The notes beneath the pieces were generated by a model, which was given only the letters and a program-made list of their open reading frames with translations, was not told the DNA's origin and did not search any database. A DNA stretch of 43,015 nucleotides from a virus. Both the position numbers and the translations under genes were made by a program. Position 1 is the stretch's first letter; the number at the start of each line of letters is the position of its first letter. Positions 1 through 9,741 of the stretch are shown one piece after another. The stretch lies in the IMG/VR virus record IMGVR_UViG_3300047550_005713, positions 1 through 43,015 of that record, one strand, 5' to 3'.

Positions 1-3000
1 GACTAAAGGTTTATTTTTAAATTTAGATTGCGAATTACCTCTTGTCTTATCTTCATATATTAGACTAACGTGATTTATGATCATGAAAAAAAATCCCAGG
101 GGAATGTAACAAGGATAATTCAAAGCTACAGAATCCTCAGCTGTTTGACTTTGAGCATAAGGTATTAAGAAAGACTTCAATAAATTCTTTTTATCTCCCG
201 GTTGAATACCAGGAATCGGATCGACCTGAGAAGAATCTGTACTATTTGACGCTTTGTTTAGGTGATATACAATTTTTTTCCATTGATCTTCAGAAGTCAA
301 AGACATGAAAGCTTTAGAAAATCCGAAAAGCGCTTCGGATGGGTATTTGTAATTTTTAAGAAAATCCTTTTCTTTAAATTCTGTTTTGTCCATTTTTGAA
401 AAAACAGTTTTACTTATAGCTGGGGAATTGATATCAAACATGTCTCCTGCGCTATTGACATCGAAGGCGGAGGTTTCGTCTTCTGAGACCCTGGATATAC
501 CTCTGATTGGCTCTAAAGCGCCATTTCCAAAAAGAGAGAACATGAACTCTTTCGGACTGTTATTTCCTGCCTGTTCAGTGTTTTTTGGTTTTTGAGTACT
601 GTTAAAATCTACAGAAAAAGGGTTACTTATCTCCTTTCCATCAGTTAATAGAGACTGGTTATTGCCTTCTCCGACTGTTAAAACGTTAGTATAAAGTTGT
701 ATGGATCTTAAAATGAGTTCTAAATGAGAATTGTATTTATTAGCTTCAGATTTAGTTATCACAGAAACATCTAATAGTGGTATAGAATTATTCACTTCAT
801 TTCTAACTCCTGCTCTTGCATCATTTATAGCTTTATTGGGAGTTGCTACATCAGATATTAACTTTACATTACTTTGAGCGGCTAATGTCGCTATATTGTT
901 GGTTTCAGCAGTATTAGGATTTATGTTTGTTATGATTCTGCTATCATTTGTCCTTATAGATATTGTAATAAATTGTTTTCTGACAAATAGATTTTTTTCA
1001 GCTGCACCATTGGCAACTGTTGGATAACTCGAATCTCCATTGAATTGCCTTTTTAATCCGTCCGTGTAGGGTATTTCTATCTTATCAGCCGCTATAAAAG
1101 TATAAGTAGGATTGTTTGTTTGAGTATCAACGTAAAAGTCTCCATCCAATCCAGTAGCCAATTTCAATAATATATTTTTTATTAAGTCGTATCTTGATAC
1201 AGAAAATACATCCACAGCATCTCCGCTGTCATCTGGCGTGTAATCCCCAGGAATGAGTCCGGTGAAACCATCATCCGTAAAACTTCTCTCAATTGCGGGT
1301 GTGCCTTTAATTTGATCAGTTACAATACCGTATCTATTGCCGGGATCTTCTTTAGCGGCATCATCGCCGGATTCTCTCGCCGCAAGACCAAATTTAGTTG
1401 CAACAAGATCAAAGTTATAATCCGTATCGGCATATAAATTTGTAACAAATTTGCTTATTACATTACCTGTAAGTTGTCTCTTGCCTTGCGTATATGTGGA
1501 TATGACATCCGGGGATCTTGCAGTTCTGATTAACGCGTAAAAGGTATTGCCTTCTTGCTGCCAACCTATTTTAAACTCTAAACTTTGAATTGCAGCTGTT
1601 ACAGCGCTTGCTTTTACATCTGAATATATCGCACCTCCGGTGGGGTCCGTGGCTTCTGTTTGAGGCTTCGCCGGAACTCCGTTATAATCAGTGACTATTG
1701 GTCTTACAAGTCCGTCTAACTCATTTTCAAACAATCGATCTATCGCGACAAATGTAACGTCGGGTGCAACGGCTTGAAAAGCCCCCAGTACAAAAGGAAC
1801 GTCCAATGGAACAGTTAAACTGGCTATGTTTGACATTTTGTTATTGTCAGTTGGTCCGCTATACAGAGAGACGTTTGTTATGCCTTCTGTACCTATTAAA
1901 TTAGCAAAATTAATTTGACCTGTAAACCTCTTATCATACGCGCTTCTAGTTCCGCCTCCCGCGCTTAGTGGTAAGGCTGCTACATTACCGTCAGGTTTTT
2001 GAACTATAACAAAAGATTTATCATTTGTGTTATTTAATTGAAGCACATAATCGTCTAAAATTTTCCCCCAAGAATTTGCAAATCTTATCTTAGTTTGGTC
2101 TACGCTTCTAAATTCAGAACTTTTATTTTGTATAAAATCCTTTATTTGAATTTCCGTTTGAACTGGGGCATTCAATCCTCGGCTTTCTAATAGAGAATTA
2201 ATGGCTCTTTCTCGCTCTCTTTTCTTTTCGGCTTGTTTAACATCTATTAAAGCTTTAATAAGATATTTTAAACTTTCAGGATATATAGAAGCCGCATTAT
2301 TCATGCGCATGCTTTCTCCTAAAGCTCCTAATCCAACAGCGGTAAGAGTGCACGTATAACTACCATCAATCTGTCTAGAGAAATTATATTGCGTTATTAG
2401 GCCTATCATGCCGTCATAATTTCCGCTAGATTTGAGATTATTTTCTACAATCTTAGAACGTATCGCATCCATATCCATTCCATCATCAAATGGGTCTATG
2501 AATAAATCCTCTGATGAGTTTAATTCGTATTGCGAATTTATATCCGTAGGAATCTTATCTCCGGATTGGAGAGTTTTGGGACTATAATAAATCGTATTTC
2601 CCCATTCCAGTAATATAGAATACCCAGGTCGAAAATACAAAGCGTCTATAACATCCAATTGAGATTTATTATTCACTCTGAAGGTTATTGTTGCCTGTTT
2701 TATGGATCCAAGTCTTCCTTGAGTGTCTATTTTTGCGTTCAAGATACCTGGCATTGGAGAATATCCGAATTGACTAGTCTCTCTTTGACTAAGCATCTCG
2801 TAAGCATCTAAACCTCTTCTTTCTGAATACAAAAATCCAGTTTTATCTCCTGTATTTTCTGGATTTCTTAAGTAGTAAGGAGTTTGAGTTTCTTTGTATT
2901 TACTTACTCCTCCGAATAATACATAGTTTTTGGCCAAACCATCACCCAATAAACTTTCCGACATTCCAAGTGTTTTTAAGAAAGCCGGGTCGTTCACTCT

Positions 3001-3162
3001 TACGGACGAAATAGCGCGTATCCAACCTGATTTATTGGCTTTAAATTTTATAGCCTCATCAGAAAAATCGTTAATTATTTTACTCGATCTTACTGCGAAT
3101 TGACGTTTTACATAATCCTTTAAAGGTACGCCTAAAATGCTTTCTAAAGAAACGTTAGACAT
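1..3162 (-). CDS. Large baseplate/hub-type virion structural protein, C-terminus cut by window edge
   Basis: A reading frame opens at the ATG at 3162-3160 and stays open for 1054 codons to the left edge; I checked every in-frame triplet and found no stop, so the C-terminus lies outside the window. It starts two bases after the stop of the gp53-like gene. Near residues 130-140 it has GYSPMPGI, at about 175-190 LYFRPGYSILLEWGN, and at about 245-270 a stretch containing YDGMIGLITQYNFSRQIDGS. Patterns of this sort (PMPGI, LY.RPG...LEWG, NF....DG.Y.C) recur in very large baseplate-region structural proteins of marine T4-like phages. No transmembrane segment or signal peptide is apparent. The position, last in the baseplate block after the LysM/gp53-like protein, fits a hub or wedge component. 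A precise T4 equivalent (gp27, gp6 or none) cannot be assigned from the sequence alone. Confidence 0.72.
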   Translation of the reverse strand, partial: MSNVSLESILGVPLKDYVKRQFAVRSSKIINDFSDEAIKFKANKSGWIRAISSVRVNDPAFLKTLGMSESLLGDGLAKNYVLFGGVSKYKETQTPYYLRNPENTGDKTGFLYSERRGLDAYEMLSQRETSQFGYSPMPGILNAKIDTQGRLGSIKQATITFRVNNKSQLDVIDALYFRPGYSILLEWGNTIYYSPKTLQSGDKIPTDINSQYELNSSEDLFIDPFDDGMDMDAIRSKIVENNLKSSGNYDGMIGLITQYNFSRQIDGSYTCTLTAVGLGALGESMRMNNAASIYPESLKYLIKALIDVKQAEKKRERERAINSLLESRGLNAPVQTEIQIKDFIQNKSSEFRSVDQTKIRFANSWGKILDDYVLQLNNTNDKSFVIVQKPDGNVAALPLSAGGGTRSAYDKRFTGQINFANLIGTEGITNVSLYSGPTDNNKMSNIASLTVPLDVPFVLGAFQAVAPDVTFVAIDRLFENELDGLVRPIVTDYNGVPAKPQTEATDPTGGAIYSDVKASAVTAAIQSLEFKIGWQQEGNTFYALIRTARSPDVISTYTQGKRQLTGNVISKFVTNLYADTDYNFDLVATKFGLAARESGDDAAKEDPGNRYGIVTDQIKGTPAIERSFTDDGFTGLIPGDYTPDDSGDAVDVFSVSRYDLIKNILLKLATGLDGDFYVDTQTNNPTYTFIAADKIEIPYTDGLKRQFNGDSSYPTVANGAAEKNLFVRKQFITISIRTNDSRIITNINPNTAETNNIATLAAQSNVKLISDVATPNKAINDARAGVRNEVNNSIPLLDVSVITKSEANKYNSHLELILRSIQLYTNVLTVGEGNNQSLLTDGKEISNPFSVDFNSTQKPKNTEQAGNNSPKEFMFSLFGNGALEPIRGISRVSEDETSAFDVNSAGDMFDINSPAISKTVFSKMDKTEFKEKDFLKNYKYPSEALFGFSKAFMSLTSEDQWKKIVYHLNKASNSTDSSQVDPIPGIQPGDKKNLLKSFLIPYAQSQTAEDSVALNYPCYIPLGFFFMIINHVSLIYEDKTRGNSQSKFKNKPLV

Positions 3163-3164
3163 GA

Positions 3165-3488
3165 CTAGTTATTTCTATTTTGTGATTTATATGCCGTGTA
3201 AATTATATTTGGATCCGCGGGTATTCTGAGTTGTGTACCAGTGGGAGGAAACATTGAATCCCCGGGTAAAGAGTTTGCTATAGCTATTATCCACCACATA
3301 GAGGAATCTCCATAAAAATCATAAGCAATTAAATCCAGTCTATCTCCAAATGTAGTAATTATGTATCCATCATAATATGATAGAGGAATTTCTGGATAAA
3401 CATTGGTTGTGTAGTACGTTTCTCCAAAGTATTTTGATTTTGAATCCACGATCTTTTTCGTTGTTATAGTATCGTATCTATTTGCCAC
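3165..3488 (-). CDS. Baseplate wedge protein, gp53/LysM-like
   Basis: This 107-residue protein carries a compact LysM-like/gp53-type domain. YIITTFGDRLDLIAYDFYGD is followed by WWIIAIANSL and then PPTGTQLRIP, the usual order for small phage tail proteins that bind other baseplate parts through a LysM-like fold. T4 gp53 is a baseplate wedge protein with such a domain but is longer (about 196 residues), so only the conserved core is present here. The start is a GTG at 3488-3486, giving the N-terminus MANRYDTI, which matches the MAN start seen in several neighbours. It lies between the 842-residue structural protein and the partial large baseplate protein. A weak variant of the promoter-like motif (AGTATTTAC, sense strand) occurs at 3516-3525. 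Confidence 0.75.
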   Translation of the reverse strand: MANRYDTITTKKIVDSKSKYFGETYYTTNVYPEIPLSYYDGYIITTFGDRLDLIAYDFYGDSSMWWIIAIANSLPGDSMFPPTGTQLRIPADPNIIYTAYKSQNRNN

Positions 3489-3526
3489 TATTAATCAGAT
3501 TTATATGTTCCTGTTGTAAATACTAT

Positions 3527-6055
3527 TTAATCTTCTCCATTTCTATCTTCTCCATTTTCGTAATAATAAAGCACATCTTTGACAGTACCCCCCTGTAATT
3601 TAAAATCAGGTTTTCCAAAAGGATCGTTTCCTGCGCTGAATTTTGCTACATTGTAGTAAACATTAGTCATTGATTTTGTGCCATTTATACGGGGACCAAC
3701 TTTAGAACCTTTAGGTCCCCATTGACTGATAGGAACGGCTCCGTATTCTGAGGGTATCGGAACTTTTACGTTTTTAATGTAGTCCGTTACCTCGTCTTTA
3801 GTTTTAGGCTCGGGTAATTTAGGCCGTCTCTTAGTTGCTTTAGCCTCATTTTTAAGTTTTCTATTTTCTTCCCTCTGTTGTTTTTTCCAAGCTCTTTTTC
3901 CCTGTCTATCTTCTTTATTTTCCGCTCTAGTCCATCTTCTAGCGTTTCTATTTGCGTCTATACGATCCCATGTAGATTCTGTATCTCTAGAATCTTCAAA
4001 TGGTTCAGGATTCATATCTTCCTCCGTGTATGCATTTGCAAAAGCTCCTATTATATCCCCTTTAGGCGTATCTTTTCTATCAGGACTTGCTATAGCTTTA
4101 AATGATATTTGCACATTTAAAAATTGAGGAACTTGATAACTATCATCGTCTATATCCCAACTTGCATTTTGCTCTGCTGTGACAGATATGCTCTCAATTA
4201 TTCCAGGCAATCTATAAAAATAATCCCCCACTGTTAATCTTATTATGGGAGCTCTCATAGCATTAGTTATTTCAGAGTAGTCTGGGTATACTTGACGTAT
4301 AAGTTGATCTAATTTACTGTACGAGGTTTGTAAGTGTCTTTGATCTTCTACTAAAATTTTGAATCCAAAAGATATTGCCCTCTCTACTCCTTGATATGTA
4401 TAAAAATTTTCTGCTCTACCAGCGTATCTAAAAGAGTTCCATGTCGCAGTATGAGTATCAGTGAACCCATTAGTTAGAAAAGCTCTAAAGGGTAAAAAAG
4501 TATTTGTAGTCGTGTAATTTATGATTTCAAAACCAAACTTTATTAAATCCTTGGCTTTTTTACCATTTTCAGTCGTCCACGGATCTTCATTGTGCGCAAT
4601 ACTAATTTGCGTGTTGGTAATATGATCGCCTCTAAGTCCTGTTTTTGGATCTCTTGCACCATAATACATCTGATCTCGATCATTTATTTTTGCTAGATCT
4701 AGATTTTCTCCGCTATTAGCTAAAATGAAATCTTGTATGTCTCTAATTTTATAAGTATCTTCCGGATTATTTGTGGAGTTTATAGATTGTTTAGCTATAG
4801 CTTCATACTTCATAGCTATACCAGATCTCACTCTATTTACAGGTATATTGCTTGTTACTTTTGTATCTTGGGGTAAATCAACGCCGTTAACGAATACAAC
4901 TGTTCTTAAATTTCTTTGATTTGCATTATCTATTTTCGGAGAGGTGTCAACATATCTTCTAACTGTAGTAAAACCGACACCATAAGCAGAAGTTGGACCT
5001 CCTAAATAATCTTGTATTATAAAACTGTTAGTAGATAAACCTAGATCAATCGCTTTTCTATTGGCAGCTAGAGCCATATTTAAAGCCTGCATTTTTTGCC
5101 CCCCGGCTGTAGTAGCTGATACTAAATTAACTATAGGACTCTGATTGGTAAGTTTCAGTTGTTGTAGTATTAGCAATCTATTATTTGAAACCGACACGTT
5201 TGGTTCCATTCTCAACTGCGCAGAAACAGTTTTTTCGTAATACTTTCCGTCTACTTCGAAAGGCGAAAATCCCGCTCTAAGTGCGTGAACTCCGGTACCC
5301 GATGCTCCAACTTGAGCTATGGTATTTTTTTCGTTATACACCCGTGTGTTTTGTTTCCACGCGGGTTTTCCCGATCCGAATATACTTGCTCCGCTTTGTA
5401 TGTCAGCTTTAGAGAAACTGAATATGTCTGAGAATTTTTGTCCCTCAGCAGGAGGTTCTAGTCCCTCTCCCGTTTCTATTAACGGGTTAGAGAATTGCAG
5501 ATCTTTTTGCTTTCTTATAAACAAAGCCCCTCTAGGATCGCTCTTCATGAAGGTCTTTATTCTTTGCATGTCCACCTGTCCAGCCAATGTAGTGGTTTGA
5601 TACCCAGAATCGAAAGACGTTCCTCCTCCTCTAACTGGAAAATCAGGACCACTGTTAGCGTTGTACAGATTTATGAATCCTGATCTAAGGTTGAAATTGG
5701 AGTTATAATCTTTCAAAAAATTGTTAGGACTCACTGTGTCCAAAAACGTCAATACGCTCGTGATGTCTGAAGTGGGTATCTTATTCAATTTATCTGGATA
5801 GGGACCCGGCGCCGGATATACTGCGAAGGGTTCGCTAGAAGATGCACCTCCAGGGCGATCTGATCCGAATTTTAGATAACGAAAATCAGTCTTCCAATCT
5901 TTTAAGGGTCTGGGTTGGTACCCTTTATTTTTTAGAAATGTCGGCACATCCACAGGATTCGCCGCTTCCTCGTACTTCTTGTATATGGAAGTGTTCTCTC
6001 TTCCTCTTAAAGACTTGTATAGATTATATAGTATACTTTGCTGTGGTGTTAACAT
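3527..6055 (-). CDS. Virion structural (probable baseplate) protein of 842 residues
   Basis: The ATG at 6055 follows the stop of the tape-measure gene by one base, indicating translational coupling. The conserved-looking part is at about residues 510-660. It contains an aromatic-rich stretch (SFRYAGRAENFYTYQG), then ISFGFKILVEDQR, then YPDYSEI, and then RLTVGDYFYRLPGIIESI. The combination of a paired-helix 'KLDQLIRQVYPDY' segment followed by 'RLTVGDY..RLPGII' recurs in large T4-like baseplate structural proteins; the function of that domain is not firmly known. Residues about 690-770 are very basic (many Arg/Lys with Glu), possibly a flexible or nucleic-acid-contacting segment. I do not recognise the N-terminal 500 residues. 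Position between tape measure and gp53-like protein supports a baseplate role; it could also be a tail-tip protein. Confidence 0.6.
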   Translation of the reverse strand: MLTPQQSILYNLYKSLRGRENTSIYKKYEEAANPVDVPTFLKNKGYQPRPLKDWKTDFRYLKFGSDRPGGASSSEPFAVYPAPGPYPDKLNKIPTSDITSVLTFLDTVSPNNFLKDYNSNFNLRSGFINLYNANSGPDFPVRGGGTSFDSGYQTTTLAGQVDMQRIKTFMKSDPRGALFIRKQKDLQFSNPLIETGEGLEPPAEGQKFSDIFSFSKADIQSGASIFGSGKPAWKQNTRVYNEKNTIAQVGASGTGVHALRAGFSPFEVDGKYYEKTVSAQLRMEPNVSVSNNRLLILQQLKLTNQSPIVNLVSATTAGGQKMQALNMALAANRKAIDLGLSTNSFIIQDYLGGPTSAYGVGFTTVRRYVDTSPKIDNANQRNLRTVVFVNGVDLPQDTKVTSNIPVNRVRSGIAMKYEAIAKQSINSTNNPEDTYKIRDIQDFILANSGENLDLAKINDRDQMYYGARDPKTGLRGDHITNTQISIAHNEDPWTTENGKKAKDLIKFGFEIINYTTTNTFLPFRAFLTNGFTDTHTATWNSFRYAGRAENFYTYQGVERAISFGFKILVEDQRHLQTSYSKLDQLIRQVYPDYSEITNAMRAPIIRLTVGDYFYRLPGIIESISVTAEQNASWDIDDDSYQVPQFLNVQISFKAIASPDRKDTPKGDIIGAFANAYTEEDMNPEPFEDSRDTESTWDRIDANRNARRWTRAENKEDRQGKRAWKKQQREENRKLKNEAKATKRRPKLPEPKTKDEVTDYIKNVKVPIPSEYGAVPISQWGPKGSKVGPRINGTKSMTNVYYNVAKFSAGNDPFGKPDFKLQGGTVKDVLYYYENGEDRNGED

Positions 6056-6056
6056 G

Positions 6057-8492
6057 TTATGCCATATGTAATGAATAATTCAAACTAGTCTCTGGGTTTC
6101 CTACAATTTGCAACCCGTCTTTTGCAGTTTGTGCTATGACTTTGCCATCAGGTAATGTTAAATATATAGTATAAGAAGATTTTGACGGGGGAACAGGCGC
6201 AGGTTGATTATTAGTTGTAGGTGTTACGCTCTGCTCTCTATTTGCTGCTGTCATTAACATATTCGTTAAAGTTCTATTCATAACGTATTCTCCCTGTCCG
6301 ACTAGATTAGTTTGATCTTTTACTAATCCACCAGTTTCTTTTGCTGGTATGCCTGTTTTTTTGGAAACTTCCGTTTCAGATTGTTGAGATAGGTTTCCTG
6401 CGGCGGGTTGACTCATCGCCGACATTTCTCTTCTTTTTGCAAGATCTTCTTGAGAACTGGCCATACCTAATGACATTTGTTCTTGTGTCATTTGTCCGCT
6501 TGCTGCAATTTGTTCGCTACCAAAATTTCTAATGTTGGTCATAAACATTGATTTGGTATGTTCAAATTTAGAAATCTGTCGATCATCTATGAACCCCAAC
6601 CAATTTATAACCTTCATTATACCTCCAGCTATTTCTAGCATTATTTCTGCAATTGAGGCGAACACATCTCTAACTTTAAATAACAGAGATGTCATATTTT
6701 GTGGATTTTCAAACCAAGCAATCATCTCTTGAACCTTGTCTAGAATTCCGCTATTAACTACGAGATCTACTATAGAAGATTTTATTTTTTCTATGATCAT
6801 GGCAATTTTCTCTTGCGCACTTGCACTAACTATTGCATTATAAGCTTCTTCTCCTCCTAGTTTAGCTATAGCTTCCGCTTGTTCCCCTCTTTGTTTCATC
6901 AACATCACCTGTTCTCTAAGTTCTTTTGTACTTTTTGCTCCGAAAGCCGCCATCTGTTCTTGCTCCTTCAACATGTTGGCTAATTCGTCTCTAGAAGTTC
7001 CCATCGCATCAGCAAAAGATTCTTGAGCCAATCTGTTCATGTTCAAGAAATCTTCAGAACTTCCTATCTGTCTTGAGATTTCTTCAGCTGCTTCGCCAAT
7101 CTTATTATTTAGCATCAGCTCTCGAACCTTTTGTAAATTTATGTCTTTACCGGTCAAAAGTTGTGCTTCAAATTCTTTAGATATACTGCTTTGAAAATCA
7201 AGGAACTGGGACGCCATGCCCTCCACTTTGGATAGTTCCATCCCCAACGCTTTCGTTTGTACGTACGCTGCTGTTATTTTTCCTGGATGCTTGCTAAATT
7301 CTAGACCCAATACTCCTGATAGGTTCGTTACCTCTTGAAGAGTCTGTTGGTAATTAAGAGCTATCCCAGTGGATTGTTTTAGATAGGCAACTTGACCGAG
7401 TATCTCCTTCGTTACTCCTGCCATTCCTATTTTTTGTTTCTCTCCTAACGCTACCAATTTGGCGCGTGTAGCAGCGTCAACACCAGCCATATCTTTCAGT
7501 CTAGTGTTGGCAGATAGAGTTGCGTTGCTGAGTTGCAGTGTGACGCCCAATTCTTGGTTTATTTCCACCAAGGATTCCATGTACTTTTTGGTGGTCATGT
7601 ACAGATCACCGCCAGTAATGTTCGCTCTTGCAAATTGAGCGGACATCGCAGTGGACTCTTGCGCACTCATGCCTATGGTTCTTCCTAGTTTCACCATAGC
7701 ATCGTTCACACCTAGTGTCATATCTATCGCCGCAGCGAACATGTCGATCAATCCGCCCAATAGAAAACCTACAACAGGTATTTGTTTAGCAAAATTGCTG
7801 ATTCCTCCCGTCAAATCCGCGGCAAAGTGTCCAGTGTCTTCAGAAAGGCCTCGAAGTTTTTCTCCAGCACCGGTAAAAGCGTCCTTCATCATACCGAATC
7901 CCTTTGAAACTGCCGAGTAGGCTAATGCAACACCTCCGGCTATGAGAGCGACAGGATCGGTGGCCATTTTATAAAGTTCTTTAGCGCCGGCTTTTATGCC
8001 TTCCCATGCTACTAACAGCTTTTTTGTGGCTGCGCTACGTTTTATTCCTAATATCTCTTCTTCCTCTTGTAATTCACGAGCTTTTTTGGCCATAGCTGCG
8101 GATACTTCTACTCCAACTCCTAATTTATCGGCAACTAATGAGGTCAATTTACCCATAACACCTAAGTTATCGTTGACCCTCTTTTCGAAAGCCAATTTTT
8201 TCTGCATAGCCTCGTTCTGGGAATCTATTGCCTCTCCTTCTTTTTGCATCTGCATGTACTCTAGAGCGCCTTCGCTAGTTAAATCTTGCTTAGCTTGATA
8301 TTCTGCTCTCGCAGCGTCACTAGCAGCTCCTGCTTCTGCAGATTTTTTATTCATTAAATCTAACTCTTGTTTATCTCCTATCATTTTATTGGATGTATGT
8401 TGTAGGAATCTCTTCCTTTCTGTTTCATCCATCGCTTGGAGCTTTTTCTTACCTTCCTCATCAGCCATCATATTGGCTTCTATGGCTTTCAT
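6057..8492 (-). CDS. Tape measure protein, main (membrane-active) part
   Basis: This 811-residue protein has the hallmarks of a tail length tape measure. The N-terminus is charged and helical (residues 1-150, rich in Lys, Glu and Ala). Next come hydrophobic stretches near residues 180-200 (PVALIAGGVALAYSAV) and 235-265 (IPVVGFLLGGLIDMFAAA), long Ala/Leu helices, and another hydrophobic region around 570-640. The C-terminal segment has GGLVKDQTNLVGQGEYVMNR, a 'GG.V....lVGqGEyv' pattern common at tape-measure C-termini. Tape measures set tail length inside the tube and help DNA cross the host membrane. T4 gp29 has 590 residues, so this is longer, and longer still if the upstream 298-residue frame belongs to it. 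The assigned ATG at 8492 overlaps that frame by 32 bases in a different phase; the true start or a frameshift is unresolved. Confidence 0.72.
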   Translation of the reverse strand: MKAIEANMMADEEGKKKLQAMDETERKRFLQHTSNKMIGDKQELDLMNKKSAEAGAASDAARAEYQAKQDLTSEGALEYMQMQKEGEAIDSQNEAMQKKLAFEKRVNDNLGVMGKLTSLVADKLGVGVEVSAAMAKKARELQEEEEILGIKRSAATKKLLVAWEGIKAGAKELYKMATDPVALIAGGVALAYSAVSKGFGMMKDAFTGAGEKLRGLSEDTGHFAADLTGGISNFAKQIPVVGFLLGGLIDMFAAAIDMTLGVNDAMVKLGRTIGMSAQESTAMSAQFARANITGGDLYMTTKKYMESLVEINQELGVTLQLSNATLSANTRLKDMAGVDAATRAKLVALGEKQKIGMAGVTKEILGQVAYLKQSTGIALNYQQTLQEVTNLSGVLGLEFSKHPGKITAAYVQTKALGMELSKVEGMASQFLDFQSSISKEFEAQLLTGKDINLQKVRELMLNNKIGEAAEEISRQIGSSEDFLNMNRLAQESFADAMGTSRDELANMLKEQEQMAAFGAKSTKELREQVMLMKQRGEQAEAIAKLGGEEAYNAIVSASAQEKIAMIIEKIKSSIVDLVVNSGILDKVQEMIAWFENPQNMTSLLFKVRDVFASIAEIMLEIAGGIMKVINWLGFIDDRQISKFEHTKSMFMTNIRNFGSEQIAASGQMTQEQMSLGMASSQEDLAKRREMSAMSQPAAGNLSQQSETEVSKKTGIPAKETGGLVKDQTNLVGQGEYVMNRTLTNMLMTAANREQSVTPTTNNQPAPVPPSKSSYTIYLTLPDGKVIAQTAKDGLQIVGNPETSLNYSLHMA

Positions 8493-9357
8493 GTTTTCTA
8501 TTTTCCCAAGCTTTTCGTATGGTTTGAGCTTGTTCCAATTTACCTTTTTGATCTTTAAAATTTTGATCTGCCGCTTTTCCTTCCTCTCGTAACAGTTTCA
8601 TTTTCAAACCGTGCTCGGTTTGCATTTGCGCTATAGCTTTTTTGCCCTCTTCGGTTTTGGGATCCAAACCACCGAGACCCTTCTTAGCGAGTCCCATTTT
8701 GTATTCGTAGGCTTTCTTTTCGTCGGCTATTTTTTTAGTTACGTCGTTTCTTTTGGCCTCTTCTTCGTCTAATTTCTTTTTTTCAACAGCTGTGCGCTCT
8801 TGGGCGGCTTTCATTTCTTCAGCTCGTTTTTCAAATCCCTGTCCGTACGTAGATCCTAATTCTGATTGTTTTTTTTCAACATCTCTAAGAGATTTTCCGT
8901 GTTCATCGTACTTTTCTTTGGCCTTTGCACGAGATTTTTCTAGGGCTTCCATCTCGTTTTTATATCCGTCTATAGCTTCTTTACCGTGTTTTTGTTCAAA
9001 TTCGGTTATTTTCATTTTTCCCAAAAAACGCTGCGCATCAAGGTCTATCATCGATTTTTCGATGTCCTTTATGTTTATGGTCGTTCTATTAAGAGTCTCT
9101 AACTTTGCATTTTGTTTTCCTATGGTATCTATCTGCCTCTGTAAATCTTTGATGTTGGATCTTAGAATGTCCTGTCGACTTCTCTCTATCCCCAACATGT
9201 CGGCGAATAGCTCTCTAGTTTCAATTAACTTAGATCTCTGTGCTACGGTATCTGTAATAGCACGAGCTGACATCACCTGCTCAGAAGATTGTGCCGCATT
9301 AGGTTGCGCAGGCGGCGGCGTCTGGTTATTAGGAGGAGGTGTATTGTTTGTTGCCAC
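8461..9357 (-). CDS. Coiled-coil protein, probable N-terminal part or partner of the tape measure
   Basis: The start is a GTG at 9357-9355 (MATNNTPPPNN). The first 25 residues are Pro/Gln/Asn-rich and disordered. Residues about 45-270 are almost entirely charged helix (repeated Lys-Glu-Ala runs), predicting a long coiled coil with no hydrophobic membrane segment. The promoter-like motif lies 18 bases upstream (9376-9386). The end overlaps the 811-residue tape-measure frame by 32 bases, in another phase, and both sequences have similar composition at the junction. Three readings are possible: two separate overlapping genes, one tape measure of roughly 1100 residues made through a frameshift, or an assembly error. 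The preceding genes are gp26-like and a small protein, the usual place for tape measure and chaperones. Confidence 0.6.
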   Translation of the reverse strand: MATNNTPPPNNQTPPPAQPNAAQSSEQVMSARAITDTVAQRSKLIETRELFADMLGIERSRQDILRSNIKDLQRQIDTIGKQNAKLETLNRTTINIKDIEKSMIDLDAQRFLGKMKITEFEQKHGKEAIDGYKNEMEALEKSRAKAKEKYDEHGKSLRDVEKKQSELGSTYGQGFEKRAEEMKAAQERTAVEKKKLDEEEAKRNDVTKKIADEKKAYEYKMGLAKKGLGGLDPKTEEGKKAIAQMQTEHGLKMKLLREEGKAADQNFKDQKGKLEQAQTIRKAWENRKHESHRSQYDG

Positions 9358-9375
9358 TTCTGGTGTACGTTATAC

Positions 9376-9386
9376 AAATAAATATG
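9376..9386 (-). promoter_or_regulatory. Promoter-like element upstream of the tape-measure block
   Basis: Sense-strand CATATTTATTT with the shared core ATATTTAT, in the 30-base gap between the 115-residue gene and the GTG start of the coiled-coil/tape-measure gene, 18 bases away from it. Confidence 0.5.
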
Positions 9387-9387
9387 C

Positions 9388-9735
9388 CTACGTACTACTT
9401 TTTGGTGATTTTTTAGTTGAAGCCTTTGTAAAGTACTGTTGATCTTGAGCTCGATCCTGAGACAGCTTTCTGACTTCCGGGGGAACTAACTTTGAGAAGT
9501 CTGTATTACCTGATAGCTTTCTATTCTGATTATTCTGGGACTCAGCCTTCATCTCCAGGAACTCCTGTATCTTCTTTATGTTGTATCTTCTATGAGAAAT
9601 TGGCATGTTCCACACCTCAGACCACGAAAATCCCCCTCCCCCGTGGTACACGAGTTCAAAACATTCGTTCATGAACACGGACCTATACTCCGGTCCAGGA
9701 AACAACGGACAGGTCGTATATTCGAAACCCTTCAT
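9388..9735 (-). CDS. Small tail-assembly protein between gp26-like protein and tape measure
   Basis: This 115-residue protein starts at the ATG at 9735, a few bases after the gp26-like stop at 9742. The N-terminal half has HGGGGFSWSEVWNMPISHRR followed by YNIKKIQEFLEM. 'F.W.EVW.MP..HRR' is a compact conserved-looking core. The C-terminal half is polar, Gln/Lys/Ser-rich and probably disordered. Genes at this position, immediately upstream of the tape measure, are commonly tail-assembly chaperones in contractile and siphophage tails, and small proteins of this kind recur next to the PF12322 protein in T4-like phages. I infer a chaperone or hub-assembly role from context only; there is no catalytic motif. 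Confidence 0.55.
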   Translation of the reverse strand: MKGFEYTTCPLFPGPEYRSVFMNECFELVYHGGGGFSWSEVWNMPISHRRYNIKKIQEFLEMKAESQNNQNRKLSGNTDFSKLVPPEVRKLSQDRAQDQQYFTKASTKKSPKSST

Positions 9736-9741
9736 CGAAAA

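Noticed and set aside
386-595. Plus-strand frames near the left edge
   Set aside because: They lie antisense to the continuous 1054-codon minus-strand frame and have no supporting features.
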